A stretch of DNA of 64,000 nt from an uncultured Clostridia bacterium. GTDB taxonomy: Bacteria > Bacillota > Clostridia > TANB77 > CAG-508. The position numbers and the translations under genes are program-made. Numbering within the stretch: position 1 is the stretch's first letter; every line of letters begins with the position of its first letter. The stretch spans positions 1-64,000 of the forward strand of contig CAKPCG010000002.1 in the NCBI GenBank assembly GCA_934141475.1, in the 5' to 3' direction. Below are positions 40,701 through 48,986 of this stretch, one piece after another. Below the pieces are notes generated by a model. That model did no database searches and had not been told where the DNA came from. It was given only the letters and a program-made list of their open reading frames with translations.

Positions 40701-41041
40701 TATATTTATATATAAAAGAAGTAGCAGTAAGAGGAGGAAATCAAACGGTTCAAGTATCTAAAGCTATGAAATTAGATACAGAAAGTGATGTAGATACAAA
40801 AATTTACGTAGATAACAAAGAATTAAATTTTGACTTTAAATGGGATAACTCAAATGGGTCAAATAACAACAATAACAGTGGTAACTCAAATAATTCACAA
40901 ACTACTGGTGATAAAACAACATCTAAAATAAGCTTACCAAAAACAGGAGAAGGAAGAATATTTATGATGATTGGAATTATAGCATTGGTTGGAGTTATAG
41001 CTTTTATAAGATACAAAATTATAAGTAAATATGTAAAATAA
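37712..41041 (+). CDS. Cell-wall anchored C1 (papain-like) protease with Ig-like repeats
   Basis: The protein has 1,109 residues. A signal peptide occupies 1-26. The papain-family protease follows, with Cys in QNACWAFA (about 111), His in NHAVAIIGWD (about 275) and Asn in IVKNSWGE (about 307). A lectin-like domain (about 400-575) is followed by four Ig-like units of about 75-80 residues with the motif TPPTK...FDKTGM (about 582-893). After an Asn/Ser-rich linker come LPKTG (about 1075), a hydrophobic stretch and a basic tail, so a sortase should anchor it to the wall. A sortase gene lies at 49917. The ribosome site is AAGGGGGAAC. It probably digests proteins or peptides at the cell surface. 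Confidence 0.92.
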   Translation: MKTQKKLLISSLILIILISIANPIFAVNNTRSFKMVDYSDEYKEWLNLPENEKEKVLQPKLFNISSDYDKNSVVKKIRSLKASATTDNKYSLKDVIPENVVVRDQKNQNACWAFAAIAALESNIAMLNYKSGVTPKVYDYSERHMEYGTSRIFKDNKENEKGYNRNPGTGGSWYLADSYLTNGIGAVDEKDMPFEDNSDIIDISSIQKNVTTQVYDIKEFLATDKTELIKQIKEHVQNNGAVFTGLHGASIVGEDCYNKDTGAVYCNDSKKYPANHAVAIIGWDDNYSTTNFNEKLRPQSNGAWIVKNSWGEKLDYDLQELKEKIFNDNKEYLQNNGINSAQAIPDSVIEKIGFTIKDGRATMPVGDNGIMYVSYEDCNIGEMVYGIEKATDKVNYDYLYQYDEVYPSKLLNVAGTQKLLLSSTYSKQSDKKEYLTQVSLHCPETYICKVYVNPNGTSKDSKDLTQVSLKNGEEVTVGAGYHTLEFSKPIEINSSDFTVVVEVKGTKNDGTNVFLESKLADENIFSKVKVEANKCFVGVGTDLSNITWYDTSKLKDGNNNLDNGDLTIKAFTVSDVQDESLKSIEITTPPTKTTYFEGENFDKTGMIVTANYNNGKSETITDYNITNGTALKEGQTSVTISYQDKTVSQPITVTKNSVTKLEITTPPTKTTYKAGNSFDKTGMVVKATYLDNSQKEITDYEITDGDVLKNGQTAVTISYEGKTVTQSITVEDNQVTKLEITTPPTKVKYVVGQNFDKTGMVVKAKYEDNTEVEVKDYTIENGTNLTKDQKTVTVKYESKTVDQEITVEEKQVESIEMSKKPSKTKYMQNQEKLDLTGGAINVIYNDGSKEEVLLTAEGVEVTGFDNTKVGTNTLTVTYKNKTTTFDVEIEKELLPKNSDMGNAISKISALKLYLFTDKSEKEYMTIDTNVSGIKRYLDENDSYEYYYYMSTNKNESKITDWTKIKEEQKAEDKITFIANTNEMANFGDLSESENDDLYLYIKEVAVRGGNQTVQVSKAMKLDTESDVDTKIYVDNKELNFDFKWDNSNGSNNNNNSGNSNNSQTTGDKTTSKISLPKTGEGRIFMMIGIIALVGVIAFIRYKIISKYVK
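39451..40390 (+). repeat. Tandem Ig-like repeat units within the protease gene
   Basis: Four units of about 225-240 bases can be followed by the recurring coding motif for ITTPPTK and FDKTGM. The first three are close copies and the fourth is divergent (KKPSKTKY, LDLTGG). Unit number could vary between strains. Confidence 0.8.
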
Positions 41042-41057
41042 TAATTATTATACTTAT

Positions 41058-41106
41058 AAACTTCAAATTATTAAGTAAAACATACTTAATGATTTGAAGT
41101 TTTTTT
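41058..41106 (+). terminator. Terminator after the C1 protease gene
   Basis: The long stem (41058-41077 with about 41083-41103, one mismatch) ends in a T-run. Confidence 0.88.
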
Positions 41107-41109
41107 AAA

Positions 41110-41146
41110 ACAAAAAAATAGAGAAGCTTTGGGAAACTTCTCTATT
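41110..41146 (-). terminator. Terminator for the leftward HtrA gene
   Basis: A 10-bp stem (41117-41126 with 41137-41146) has, on the minus strand, a T-run given by the A-run at 41110-41118. Confidence 0.8.
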
Positions 41147-41258
41147 CTGAAAATAAAAGGGGATGTCTTTTTGTTTAAGCTAATTGCTTTTTCAATTAAC
41201 TTACCTATAATATACACTATGTTTTTGTCCATTTTGTGAAAACAATGTGAAAAAATTA

Positions 41259-42500
41259 TTAATTAGAATTTTGTTCACCTAAAGTTAAGCTAATTTCTTT
41301 TTCTTGACCATTACGATTAATTTTTAATTTTATAGTATCACCAATTGAGTGTTTGTTTTTAATATCATTTAATTCTGTCATTTTTGTAATTGTTTGACCA
41401 TCTGCTGCAATAATTACATCACCAATTTTTAAACCAGCTTTTTCAGCTGCTGAATATTCATCAACAGAAACAACATATACACCTGTAACTAAATTATATC
41501 TTTTAGCAGTTGTTTCATCTAAATCTCTACCAGATATTCCAATATATGGTCTTTTTACTGTTTGATTTGTTTTTAATTGGTCTATAACATTTGTTGTAGA
41601 ATTAATTGGAATTGCAAAACCTATTCCTTCTACACCAGTACTTGCAACTTTTAAAGTATTTATACCAATAACTTGCCCTTGACTATTAACTAATGCTCCA
41701 CCACTGTTTCCAGAGTTTATTGCTGCATCTGTTTGAATACATGTATAAGTTGTTTTACCATCAGAATCTTGAACTTTTCTATTTAATGCACTTACAATAC
41801 CACATGTAATTGATGTTCCAAGGTCTAAAGGATTTCCAACAGCCATTGCAAATTCACCAACTTTTACAGTATCAGAATCAGCAAATTCAGCAGGTGTTAA
41901 ACCAGTTTTATCAATTTTTAATACAGCTAAATCTGTTTGAGCGTCTTTTCCTATTATTTGAGCTTCATATTGTGTGTCATCTCCATATAAAGAAACTTTA
42001 AGAGAAGTTGCTTGAGAAATATCATAATAAGTTGATTCAGAAGAAGAATCTACAACGTGATTATTTGTAACAATATAACCATCATCACTTATAATTATTC
42101 CAGAACCAGATGCAGTAGCCTCAGATGTTGAAGATTGACCTTGACCAAACATACTAAATAATGGTGAAGATGTTGTAACATTATAAGTTACTGTAATACC
42201 TACAATTGATGGTAATATTTTATTTGCAGCATATACTGTTGTATCTGAATAATTTGACAAAGATACCAAATCAGTATTTACTGTACCTGAAGTAGTTGAT
42301 GAATTAGTTGATGTAGAAACCGATGCTTCAGTAGATGGAAATAATTTTGATTTTATACTAGGTACTCCAAAACATGTACCTAAAACTAAACTGCATCCCA
42401 AAATTCCACTTAGAAATGGAACAACTACAGTTTTGCCAAATGAATTTGTATGATATGACTTAGGATTATTAATTACATTTTTAAATTCGTTATCATTCAT
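41259..42500 (-). CDS. HtrA/DegP-type serine protease with PDZ domain
   Basis: The 413-residue protein has an N-terminal cytoplasmic tail and one membrane anchor (about 25-48), a Ser/Thr-rich linker, and a trypsin-like protease domain: His in VTNNHVVD, Asp in QTDLAVLKI, Ser in NSGNSGGALVN. One C-terminal PDZ domain (about 315-405) is present. It degrades misfolded exported proteins at the outer face of the membrane. The start ATG 42500 follows AGGAGGTTTTATT. It is a single gene with its own terminator. Confidence 0.94.
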   Translation of the reverse strand: MNDNEFKNVINNPKSYHTNSFGKTVVVPFLSGILGCSLVLGTCFGVPSIKSKLFPSTEASVSTSTNSSTTSGTVNTDLVSLSNYSDTTVYAANKILPSIVGITVTYNVTTSSPLFSMFGQGQSSTSEATASGSGIIISDDGYIVTNNHVVDSSSESTYYDISQATSLKVSLYGDDTQYEAQIIGKDAQTDLAVLKIDKTGLTPAEFADSDTVKVGEFAMAVGNPLDLGTSITCGIVSALNRKVQDSDGKTTYTCIQTDAAINSGNSGGALVNSQGQVIGINTLKVASTGVEGIGFAIPINSTTNVIDQLKTNQTVKRPYIGISGRDLDETTAKRYNLVTGVYVVSVDEYSAAEKAGLKIGDVIIAADGQTITKMTELNDIKNKHSIGDTIKLKINRNGQEKEISLTLGEQNSN

Positions 42501-42929
42501 AATAAAACCTCCTGTTTTTTATACTATTATAATTTATATTGTAATTATAATACAATACATTTGTGAAAATTATGTGAAAATAAATACAATTATTTGTGAC
42601 TTATAGAAAAATGTCGAATTTTGCGATGAAAAGTTTAGGTAAAATAAAAAAATGTATTGACAAAAACTAAATATCGACATATACTTTAAACATAAATTAT
42701 ATAATTTTTTGTGATATTTTTTTGGATGCATACATAAAAATATTGCATATTCAAAAGAGTTATAACTCAATATTATTTATTTCAAATTTTTAATTGTTAA
42801 TTTTAAATAAAAATCCAAATGAAAAAATAAATAGGAGGTCGATATAATTAAAAACTTCTAAAAACTAATAAAAAATTCTAAATTAAAAACATAGTGCTCC
42901 AGATAAATTATAGTTAAAGGAGGCATATA
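42501..42929. other. Gene-free gap with divergent promoters and a long leader
   Basis: This 429-base gap lies between the divergent HtrA gene and the ATA-start gene. On the plus strand it has a perfect promoter at 42657-42685. An orphan ribosome site AGGAGG at 42834-42839 is followed within 15 bases by stop codons in all frames, so any leader peptide would be only a few codons. A second AAAGGAGG at 42916-42923 serves the next gene. I see no RNA family. Confidence 0.5.
42657..42685 (+). promoter_or_regulatory. Promoter of the 42930 gene
   Basis: TTGACA (42657-42662) and TATACT (42680-42685) are 17 bases apart. The transcript would have a leader of about 240 bases. Confidence 0.7.
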
Positions 42930-43490
42930 ATAGAAAATTTATCTTATGATTATAAAAACAATGTCTTAAAACAAATAGAAACAAACAAAGAAAAACTAAT
43001 AAAAGTACTAAAGCAAATACTACAAATAGAATTAACAGATTTAGAATTTAATCAAATAGAAAAGTTTCAAGAAATAGCAGAATATGAATTCTATCTTATA
43101 AATTTAGTAGGAAAAGTAAAAAATAATAAAAATCTAAAAATATTCGTAAAAAGTGTAAAAATAGGAAAAATCAAAGAATCTTTATTTTGTATTTGTAACT
43201 TAACTTATGACAAATATTTTAGTAATGTACAAATTTCAAATGAAAAAAATGTTCATAAAATTTCAATTATAGAAAAAAAGCAAAGCCAAAAATATATAAA
43301 TAACGTTTTAGTAAAGTTATATGAAAAAAATTTACAAAAAGAAAAAATTTCTATGGAAATCTATTTCGTTGAAATGTCAAAATTTATAAAAAGCAAAAAA
43401 GAAAAAACAAAAAGAATGGAGGATAATGAAATAAGCCAACAAGAAATAGTAATTATTGGTATAGAGCAAAATAATATTGATTTATTGTAA
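42930..43490 (+). CDS. Hypothetical 186-residue protein with a probable ATA start
   Basis: A clean frame runs from the stop at 42915-42917 to TAA 43488-43490. It has typical codon use for this genome but no ATG, GTG or TTG until the last codon before the stop. A strong AAAGGAGG (42916-42923) is placed so that the ATA at 42930 lies six bases downstream; ATA 42927 is the other option. The protein is charged, rich in Lys, Glu and Ile, with a middle part (LKIFVKSVKIGKIKESLFCICNL) that looks like strands. I cannot name the family. The length and codon pattern make chance unlikely. Confidence 0.65.
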   Translation: MENLSYDYKNNVLKQIETNKEKLIKVLKQILQIELTDLEFNQIEKFQEIAEYEFYLINLVGKVKNNKNLKIFVKSVKIGKIKESLFCICNLTYDKYFSNVQISNEKNVHKISIIEKKQSQKYINNVLVKLYEKNLQKEKISMEIYFVEMSKFIKSKKEKTKRMEDNEISQQEIVIIGIEQNNIDLL

Positions 43491-43542
43491 AAAATTTATT
43501 ATAATAAATTTATTATAATAAATTCAAAAAGGAGTGAGTAGT

Positions 43543-43800
43543 ATGAAATATATATATGAACCAGAAGGAGTATGCTCTATGCAAATGATATTCGAAATAG
43601 ATGAAGGTATAGTAAAAGAACTAAATATAATAGGAGGTTGTCCAGGAAACACAGTAGGTGTAGCACAACTTATAAAAGGAAAGAAGATAGATGAAATAAT
43701 AAATCTTTTAAAAGGTATTCCATGTGGCAACAAAGGGACATCATGTCCAGACCAAATAGCTAAAGCTCTTATAGAATTCAAAGAAAAATATAAAATTTAA
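43543..43800 (+). CDS. TSCPD-domain protein
   Basis: The 85-residue protein matches the short stand-alone TSCPD family (TIGR03905): GVCSMQMIFEIDEGIVKELNIIGGCPGNTVGV, then GIPCGNKGTSCPDQIAKAL, which contains the TSCPD signature. In larger proteins this domain ends class II ribonucleotide reductases, where its cysteines bind metal. The stand-alone form has no firm function. The start ATG 43543 follows AAGGAGTGAGTAGT. Confidence 0.88.
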   Translation: MKYIYEPEGVCSMQMIFEIDEGIVKELNIIGGCPGNTVGVAQLIKGKKIDEIINLLKGIPCGNKGTSCPDQIAKALIEFKEKYKI

Positions 43801-43809
43801 AAATATAAA

Positions 43810-43857
43810 AATGAAAGAGAATCGTTTTTATAAAATTGATTCTCTTTCATTTTTTTT
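43810..43857. terminator. Terminator between convergent genes
   Basis: A 13-bp stem (43810-43822 with 43839-43851) is followed by eight T. The A-rich left side may also serve the leftward penicillin-binding protein gene. Confidence 0.85.
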
Positions 43858-43896
43858 ACACGAATAATTTATACTATTTTTATAGTAATAATTACA

Positions 43897-45801
43897 CTAT
43901 TTTTGATCAGGTTCAATTCCCATATATGGTAAAACTTCTGAAAGTATTTTAGAAACAACAGGAGCTGCAGTTTGTCCACCTTGGTGACTATCACCTTTAG
44001 GGTCATAAAGTGTAACTAAAATTACAACTTGAGTATTTTCAACAGGAGAAATAGCTATAAAAGAAGTTGTATAACCAGAACTTGTATCACCAACAACAGG
44101 CTCAGATGTTCCAGATTTACCACCAATAGAATAACCCTCAACTTGAGCATGTTTTCCAGTTCCATCAGTTACAACAGATTTCATCATAGATTTTACTTGA
44201 TTTGCAGTTTGAGAAGATAAAACCTGTCTAATTTTTGTTGTATCAAAACTTGTTACCTCACCAGTATCTGTATTAGTCATAGATTTTACAATTTTTGGTT
44301 TCAAAAGGTTACCATTATTTGCTATAGCAGAAACAGCTGTAATCATTTGAAGAGGCGTAATAGTAAATCTTTGTCCAAAAGACATTGTTGCAAGTTCAAC
44401 ACTTCCAACTTTGTCTAATTCGTGGAAAATACTAGAAGATTCACCAGGTAAACCAGAATTTGTTTTATCAAAAAGTCCGAAAGCCTTATAATATTTATAT
44501 AATGTAGTAGCACCAATTCTTTTTCCCAATTGTATAAAAGATGGGTTACAAGAATCCATAAGAGCTTCTCTTAAAGATTCACCTTCATGTTTTTTATAAT
44601 ATGGAGCCTGGAAGTACCAACACTGAATAGGTTTATCTGCAACAACTTCAACACCATTACAATAAAAATCATTTTGAATATCTGTTTTAGTAATATTTTC
44701 TTCAAGTGCAACAGATGCTGTAATTAGTTTAAATACAGAACCAGGTTCATATGTTTCAAAAACAGAACGAATATGCCACATATTATATATTCTTGAATTT
44801 TTTTCTTCAGCAGATAAAGAATCCCAATTATTAGCATAATATGATGTAGGTGTAAAAGGACTATTTAAGTCATAATCTGGATAAGATGCCATTGCCAAAA
44901 TATCACCAGTGTTTGGATTCATAACAATACAATTTCCACCTTTAGAGCATGAATTTTCTTCAACAGCTTCTTTTAAATATTTTTCAACAATGGATTGAAT
45001 TTTTACATCCAAAGTAAGGGTTAAGTTATATCCATTTTCAGCTGGAATAAATGACTCTTGTGAATTTGGAATTTCACTTTGAGAGGCATCTGTAGACATT
45101 ACAATTTCACCAGAAGTACCTTTTAAAATAGAATTATAAGAAGACTCTATTCCTGCTAAACCTTGATTATCTGTACCACAAGAACCAATTACTTGTGATG
45201 CTAAAGAACCATAAGGATAATATCTTTTGGTATCTTCATCAATATTTATACCAGCAGAAACTTTGTTATCTGTTATCCATTCTTTCAATTTATTAACTTT
45301 GTCTTCTTCAACTTTTTTTACAATAGTAACAGAAGAATTAGCATTATTTAATTTTTCTAAAGTTTCATCATAATTTAGCTCGAAAATTTCAGAAAATTTA
45401 CCAGCAAGAGTACTTTTTAGCTCAGATGTATCTTCATATTTTTTGCTTTTTAATTTAGTTGGATTAACAGAAATTGTATCTACTGTTTCACTTATTGCAA
45501 GAGAAGCACCTGTAGAATCATAAATAGTACCTCTTTTACTATTAATTTTTTCACTTGTAGTTTGTTGTTTTGTTGCTAAATTAGATAGCCTAGTACCATC
45601 AATTATTTGCAAGTAAAATAATCTAATTGTAATTAAAACAAGTATAATAAAAACAATTATTAGTGAAATCTTTAGTTTTTTAGTAGATATAACATTTTCA
45701 ATATTCATATTATTTTTTAATCTTGCAATTTTGTCATCTGTTTTAGATTTTATTATTTTATTTTTAACTTTTTTAGCAAGTTTTTTACTTTTTTTGTTCA
45801 T
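43897..45801 (-). CDS. Class B penicillin-binding protein (FtsI/SpoVD type)
   Basis: This 634-residue transpeptidase is anchored by one membrane segment (about 45-67). The dimerisation domain follows (KRGTIYDSTGASLAISETV). The transpeptidase motifs are SxxK in GSVFKLITA, SxN in DSCNPSF, and KSGT in GGKSGTSEP. No PASTA domains are present at the C-terminus. It cross-links peptidoglycan in division or, if SpoVD-like, in spore cortex. I take ATG 45801 because GGTGATTATT precedes it; ATG 45813 is upstream in frame. It is divergent from comM. Confidence 0.92.
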   Translation of the reverse strand: MNKKSKKLAKKVKNKIIKSKTDDKIARLKNNMNIENVISTKKLKISLIIVFIILVLITIRLFYLQIIDGTRLSNLATKQQTTSEKINSKRGTIYDSTGASLAISETVDTISVNPTKLKSKKYEDTSELKSTLAGKFSEIFELNYDETLEKLNNANSSVTIVKKVEEDKVNKLKEWITDNKVSAGINIDEDTKRYYPYGSLASQVIGSCGTDNQGLAGIESSYNSILKGTSGEIVMSTDASQSEIPNSQESFIPAENGYNLTLTLDVKIQSIVEKYLKEAVEENSCSKGGNCIVMNPNTGDILAMASYPDYDLNSPFTPTSYYANNWDSLSAEEKNSRIYNMWHIRSVFETYEPGSVFKLITASVALEENITKTDIQNDFYCNGVEVVADKPIQCWYFQAPYYKKHEGESLREALMDSCNPSFIQLGKRIGATTLYKYYKAFGLFDKTNSGLPGESSSIFHELDKVGSVELATMSFGQRFTITPLQMITAVSAIANNGNLLKPKIVKSMTNTDTGEVTSFDTTKIRQVLSSQTANQVKSMMKSVVTDGTGKHAQVEGYSIGGKSGTSEPVVGDTSSGYTTSFIAISPVENTQVVILVTLYDPKGDSHQGGQTAAPVVSKILSEVLPYMGIEPDQK

Positions 45802-45910
45802 AATAATCACCATTCTTAAAATTTTTTATATTAAATGATAAATTTTTGTTTTTATTTTATAGTAATTCACAATAAAAATCAACTAATTTACAAAAAAAGG
45901 AGGATAATAT

Positions 45911-47457
45911 TTGTTATCAAAAATAAAAAGTATGTCATTAGAAGGACTTAATGGATATTTAGTAGAAATCCAAGTAGATGTATCTGGAGGACTTCCAAGT
46001 TTTGAAATAGTGGGACTTCCAGGAATTAGAGTAAAAGAAGCAAAAGAAAGAGTAAGATCAGCAATAAAAAATTCTAATATAGAATTTCCAAGTAGAAAAA
46101 TAGTTATAAACTTAGCACCTGCCAATATAAGAAAAGAAGGAACATTTTATGATTTACCAATAGCAATTGGAATTCTAATTGCATTCGGGGAAATAAGAAA
46201 CATAAAAATAGATGGATTTGAAAGTACAATTTTTTTGGGAGAACTTTCATTAGATGGAAAAATAAATGGTGTAAATGGAGTTTTACCAATATGTATAGAG
46301 GCATTAGAATTAGGAATAAAAAGGGTTATAATTCCAAGAGAAAATGTATTAGAAGCATCTATTATAAAAGGGGTAGAAATTATTCCAGCAGACAATTTAA
46401 AAGATGTAATAAAATATTTAAAAGGAGAGAAAATTTTACAAAAATATATATCAACTAAAAATATCAGCTTAAATAACGATACAAATTATGGCATAGATTT
46501 TTCAGAAGTAAAAGGGCAGGAAAATGCCAAAAGAGCCCTAGAAATAGCTGCAACACGGATCACATAATTGTTTACTACTTCGGAAGTCCAGGATCAGGAA
46601 AAACCATGCTCTCAGAAAGATTCCCAACTATTTTACCAGATTTAACATTTGAAGAAGCCTTAGAAATCACCAAAATACATAGTGTATCTGGCAAAATTGA
46701 CGGGAAAAGTGGACTAATAACAAAAAGACCATTTAGAAGACCACACCATACAAGCTCACCAATTTCAATAATAGGTGGAGGAAGAAATCCAAAGCCAGGA
46801 GAAATAAGCCTTGCTCATTTTGGTGTTTTATTTTTAGATGAACTTACAGAGTTTAAAAAGCAAACTTTAGAAATGTTAAGAGGACCACTAGAAGACAGAA
46901 AAGTATCAATAAGCAGAATAAGTTCAAGTTTAGCATATCCTGCGAATTTTATTTTAATAGCAAGTATGAATCCATGTCCTTGTGGATATTATGGAACAGA
47001 TAATGAAAAATGTAAATGCACAGAAAATGCTATATCAAACTATATAGGAAAATTAAGTGGACCACTTTTAGATAGAATTGATTTACATATAGAAGTAAAA
47101 CCTGTAGAATACAAAAAAATTAGTTCAAATCAAAAAACAGAATCATCAAAGCAAATAAAAGAAAGAGTAAATAAGGCAAGAAAAATGCAATTAAAAAGAT
47201 ACAAAAATTTAGATATATATTCAAATAGCGAACTTACACCAAACCTTATAGAAAAATATTGTAAAATAGACAATGAATCAAAAATTTTATTAAAAAAAGC
47301 ATTTGAAAAGTTAGACTTAAGCGGTAGAGCATATTCAAGAATTTTAAAAGTTGCAAGGTCAATTGCAGATTTAGATGGTGAAGAGAAAATATCTAAAGTT
47401 CATATTGCAGAAGCGATTCAATATAGAAGTTTGGATAGGAAATATTGGAGAAAGTGA
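45911..47457 (+). CDS. comM: ComM/YifB-family Mg-chelatase-like ATPase, two +1 shifts at CGG
   Basis: The product has about 514 residues, the normal family length. The N-terminal domain (LSKIKSMSLEGLNGYLVEIQVDVSGGLPSFEIVGLPG in outline) starts at TTG 45911 after AAAAGGAGG. Frame 0 ends just after CGG 46556. The first +1 move gives ATGSHNCLLL, and a second in-frame CGG at 46581 needs another +1 move to give GSPGSGKTMLSERFP, the Walker A region. The rest has Walker B LFLDELTEF and the C-terminal Mg_chelatase_C domain. In transformable bacteria ComM helps branch migration of incoming DNA. It stands before dprA and yraN, a common clostridial order. Confidence 0.92.
46556..46558 (+). other. CGG +1 frameshift site 1 (ComM)
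   Basis: The in-frame CGG, codon 216, follows ACA. The +1 codon GGA gives A-T-G-S-H-N, matching the family's A-A-G-G-H-N. Confidence 0.92.
46581..46583 (+). other. CGG +1 frameshift site 2 (ComM)
   Basis: After the first shift this CGG is again in frame, following CTT. The +1 codon GGA gives L-G-S-P-G-S-G-K-T, the invariant Gly just before Walker A. Confidence 0.92.
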
Positions 47458-47512
47458 GGCGTGAGAAGAGATAAAGAAATGAAAAAAAATATAAAGGAGG
47501 AATTATTGAAAA

Positions 47513-48526
47513 ATGATCGGAAATGAAAGCAATCTATGTGGAAAAAAATGTAAGAAAATAGTAAATGATAACAAAGCTGATCTACCAAAATATAATAAAG
47601 CACAAAATGAAAATAAGCTATATTCAAAAAATTGGGACAAAATATCGATAAATGATAAATTATATCCGGAAAAATTAAAGAAAATAAAAAATCCTCCATT
47701 AGAATTATATGTAATAGGAGATAAAAATATTTTAAATTCAAATTGTCTATCGGTTGTGGGAGCTAGAAAAAATACAGAATATGGAGAAAAATACTGCAAA
47801 ATATTTACCAAAGAATTGATTAAATATAATTTAATAATAGTAAGTGGAATGGCTAAAGGAATAGATACAATAGCCCATACAACTACAATTTTAAACAAAG
47901 GAAAAACAATTGCAGTATTACCATGTGGATTCCAAAATATTTATCCAAAAGAAAATATGAGTTTGTATAAAAAAATAATAGAAAATGGAGGATGTGTAAT
48001 TACAGAATATAAACCAGTGGAAAAAGCAGATTCGGCAAAGTTTTTAGAAAGAAACAGAATTGTAAGTGGCCTATCTATAGCGACTTTAGTTATTGAAGCA
48101 AGTTTAAGGAGTGGAACAAGTGTTACTGCAAGATATGCAAAAGAACAACAAAGAGATGTTTTTTGTATACCTGGAAGCCTAGAAAATCCTAAAAGTCAAG
48201 GGACAAATAAACTAATAAAAGAATTTGCTAAACTTGTTACAAAACCTGAAGATATAACAAAAAACTATAAATTTTTAACTAAAATAGAAACTAACATTGA
48301 CGATGATAATATTAATGAGCAAAAAACAAATTTAGCAGAAGAAATCCCAATTACGTATCGAAAAATATATAATCAAATAAAAAATATAAAAATAGATATA
48401 AATGAAATAGCCAGAAAAAGCAATACACCATTAAAAGAAGTTATGGCAAAACTATTAGTTTTAGAACTAGATGGAAAAATTAAAAAACTACCAGGAAATA
48501 TGTATATAAGGAGTGAAGAAACATAA
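47513..48526 (+). CDS. dprA: DNA-processing protein DprA
   Basis: The 337-residue protein loads RecA on incoming single-stranded DNA in transformation. The Rossmann-like domain is clear: YPEKLKKIKNPPLELYVIGD in outline, SVVGARKNTEYG, GMAKGIDTIAH, VLPCG, YPKEN, ERNRIVSGLS, EASLRSGTSVTARYA. A C-terminal winged-helix region ends the protein. ATG 47513 is 12 bases from its ribosome site, which is long. TTG 47506 has better spacing (5), but then codon 5 is CGG (47518-47520) and a +1 shift would be needed to reach the same frame. Its stop overlaps the yraN start. Confidence 0.93.
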   Translation: MIGNESNLCGKKCKKIVNDNKADLPKYNKAQNENKLYSKNWDKISINDKLYPEKLKKIKNPPLELYVIGDKNILNSNCLSVVGARKNTEYGEKYCKIFTKELIKYNLIIVSGMAKGIDTIAHTTTILNKGKTIAVLPCGFQNIYPKENMSLYKKIIENGGCVITEYKPVEKADSAKFLERNRIVSGLSIATLVIEASLRSGTSVTARYAKEQQRDVFCIPGSLENPKSQGTNKLIKEFAKLVTKPEDITKNYKFLTKIETNIDDDNINEQKTNLAEEIPITYRKIYNQIKNIKIDINEIARKSNTPLKEVMAKLLVLELDGKIKKLPGNMYIRSEET

Positions 48527-48882
48527 ATAAAAAAGAATTTGGAAATTTGGGAGAAAATATAAGCTTAAAATATTTAGAAAAGATAGGATATAAAATATTA
48601 GAAAAAAATTTCGCATGTAGACAAGGGGAAATAGATATAATTGCAAAAGACAAATTAGAAATAGTAATTATAGAAGTAAAAACAAGAAGCAATTTAAATT
48701 ATGGAAATCCAAGAGAGGCAGTAGACAAGAACAAGAAAAATCATATATATAATAGTGCAAAATACTATATACATGTAAATAAATTAGAAAATAATTATAT
48801 TAGATTTGACGTAATAGAAATATACAAAATTAAAAATCGTTTTAAATTAAAGCACCTGAAAAATGTTGACATAAAGCATTGA
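48523..48882 (+). CDS. yraN: UPF0102 protein YraN, probable ATA start
   Basis: The 119-residue YraN/UPF0102 protein is a PD-(D/E)XK nuclease-like family usually next to dprA or rnhB. The body is typical: GENISLKYLEKIGYKILEKNF, CRQGEIDIIAKD, VIIEVKTRS, GNPREAVDKNK. Family members commonly begin MNKKxxGxxGE. Here the frame reads ATA AAT AAA AAA GAA TTT GGA AAT TTG GGA GAA, so ATA 48523 stands where the start Met belongs and overlaps the dprA stop (ATAA). AGGAG lies nine to ten bases before it. TTG 48547 is the only conventional alternative and would cut off the conserved start. Confidence 0.9.
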   Translation: MNKKEFGNLGENISLKYLEKIGYKILEKNFACRQGEIDIIAKDKLEIVIIEVKTRSNLNYGNPREAVDKNKKNHIYNSAKYYIHVNKLENNYIRFDVIEIYKIKNRFKLKHLKNVDIKH

Positions 48883-48986
48883 TTTAAACTAAAAAATGTA
48901 GTAAAATATTTTAGTGAATTAAAGAATGAAAAAAGCAATAGATAAAAAATATATATAAGAAAATAAAAAAGTAAAGGAATAAAAAA

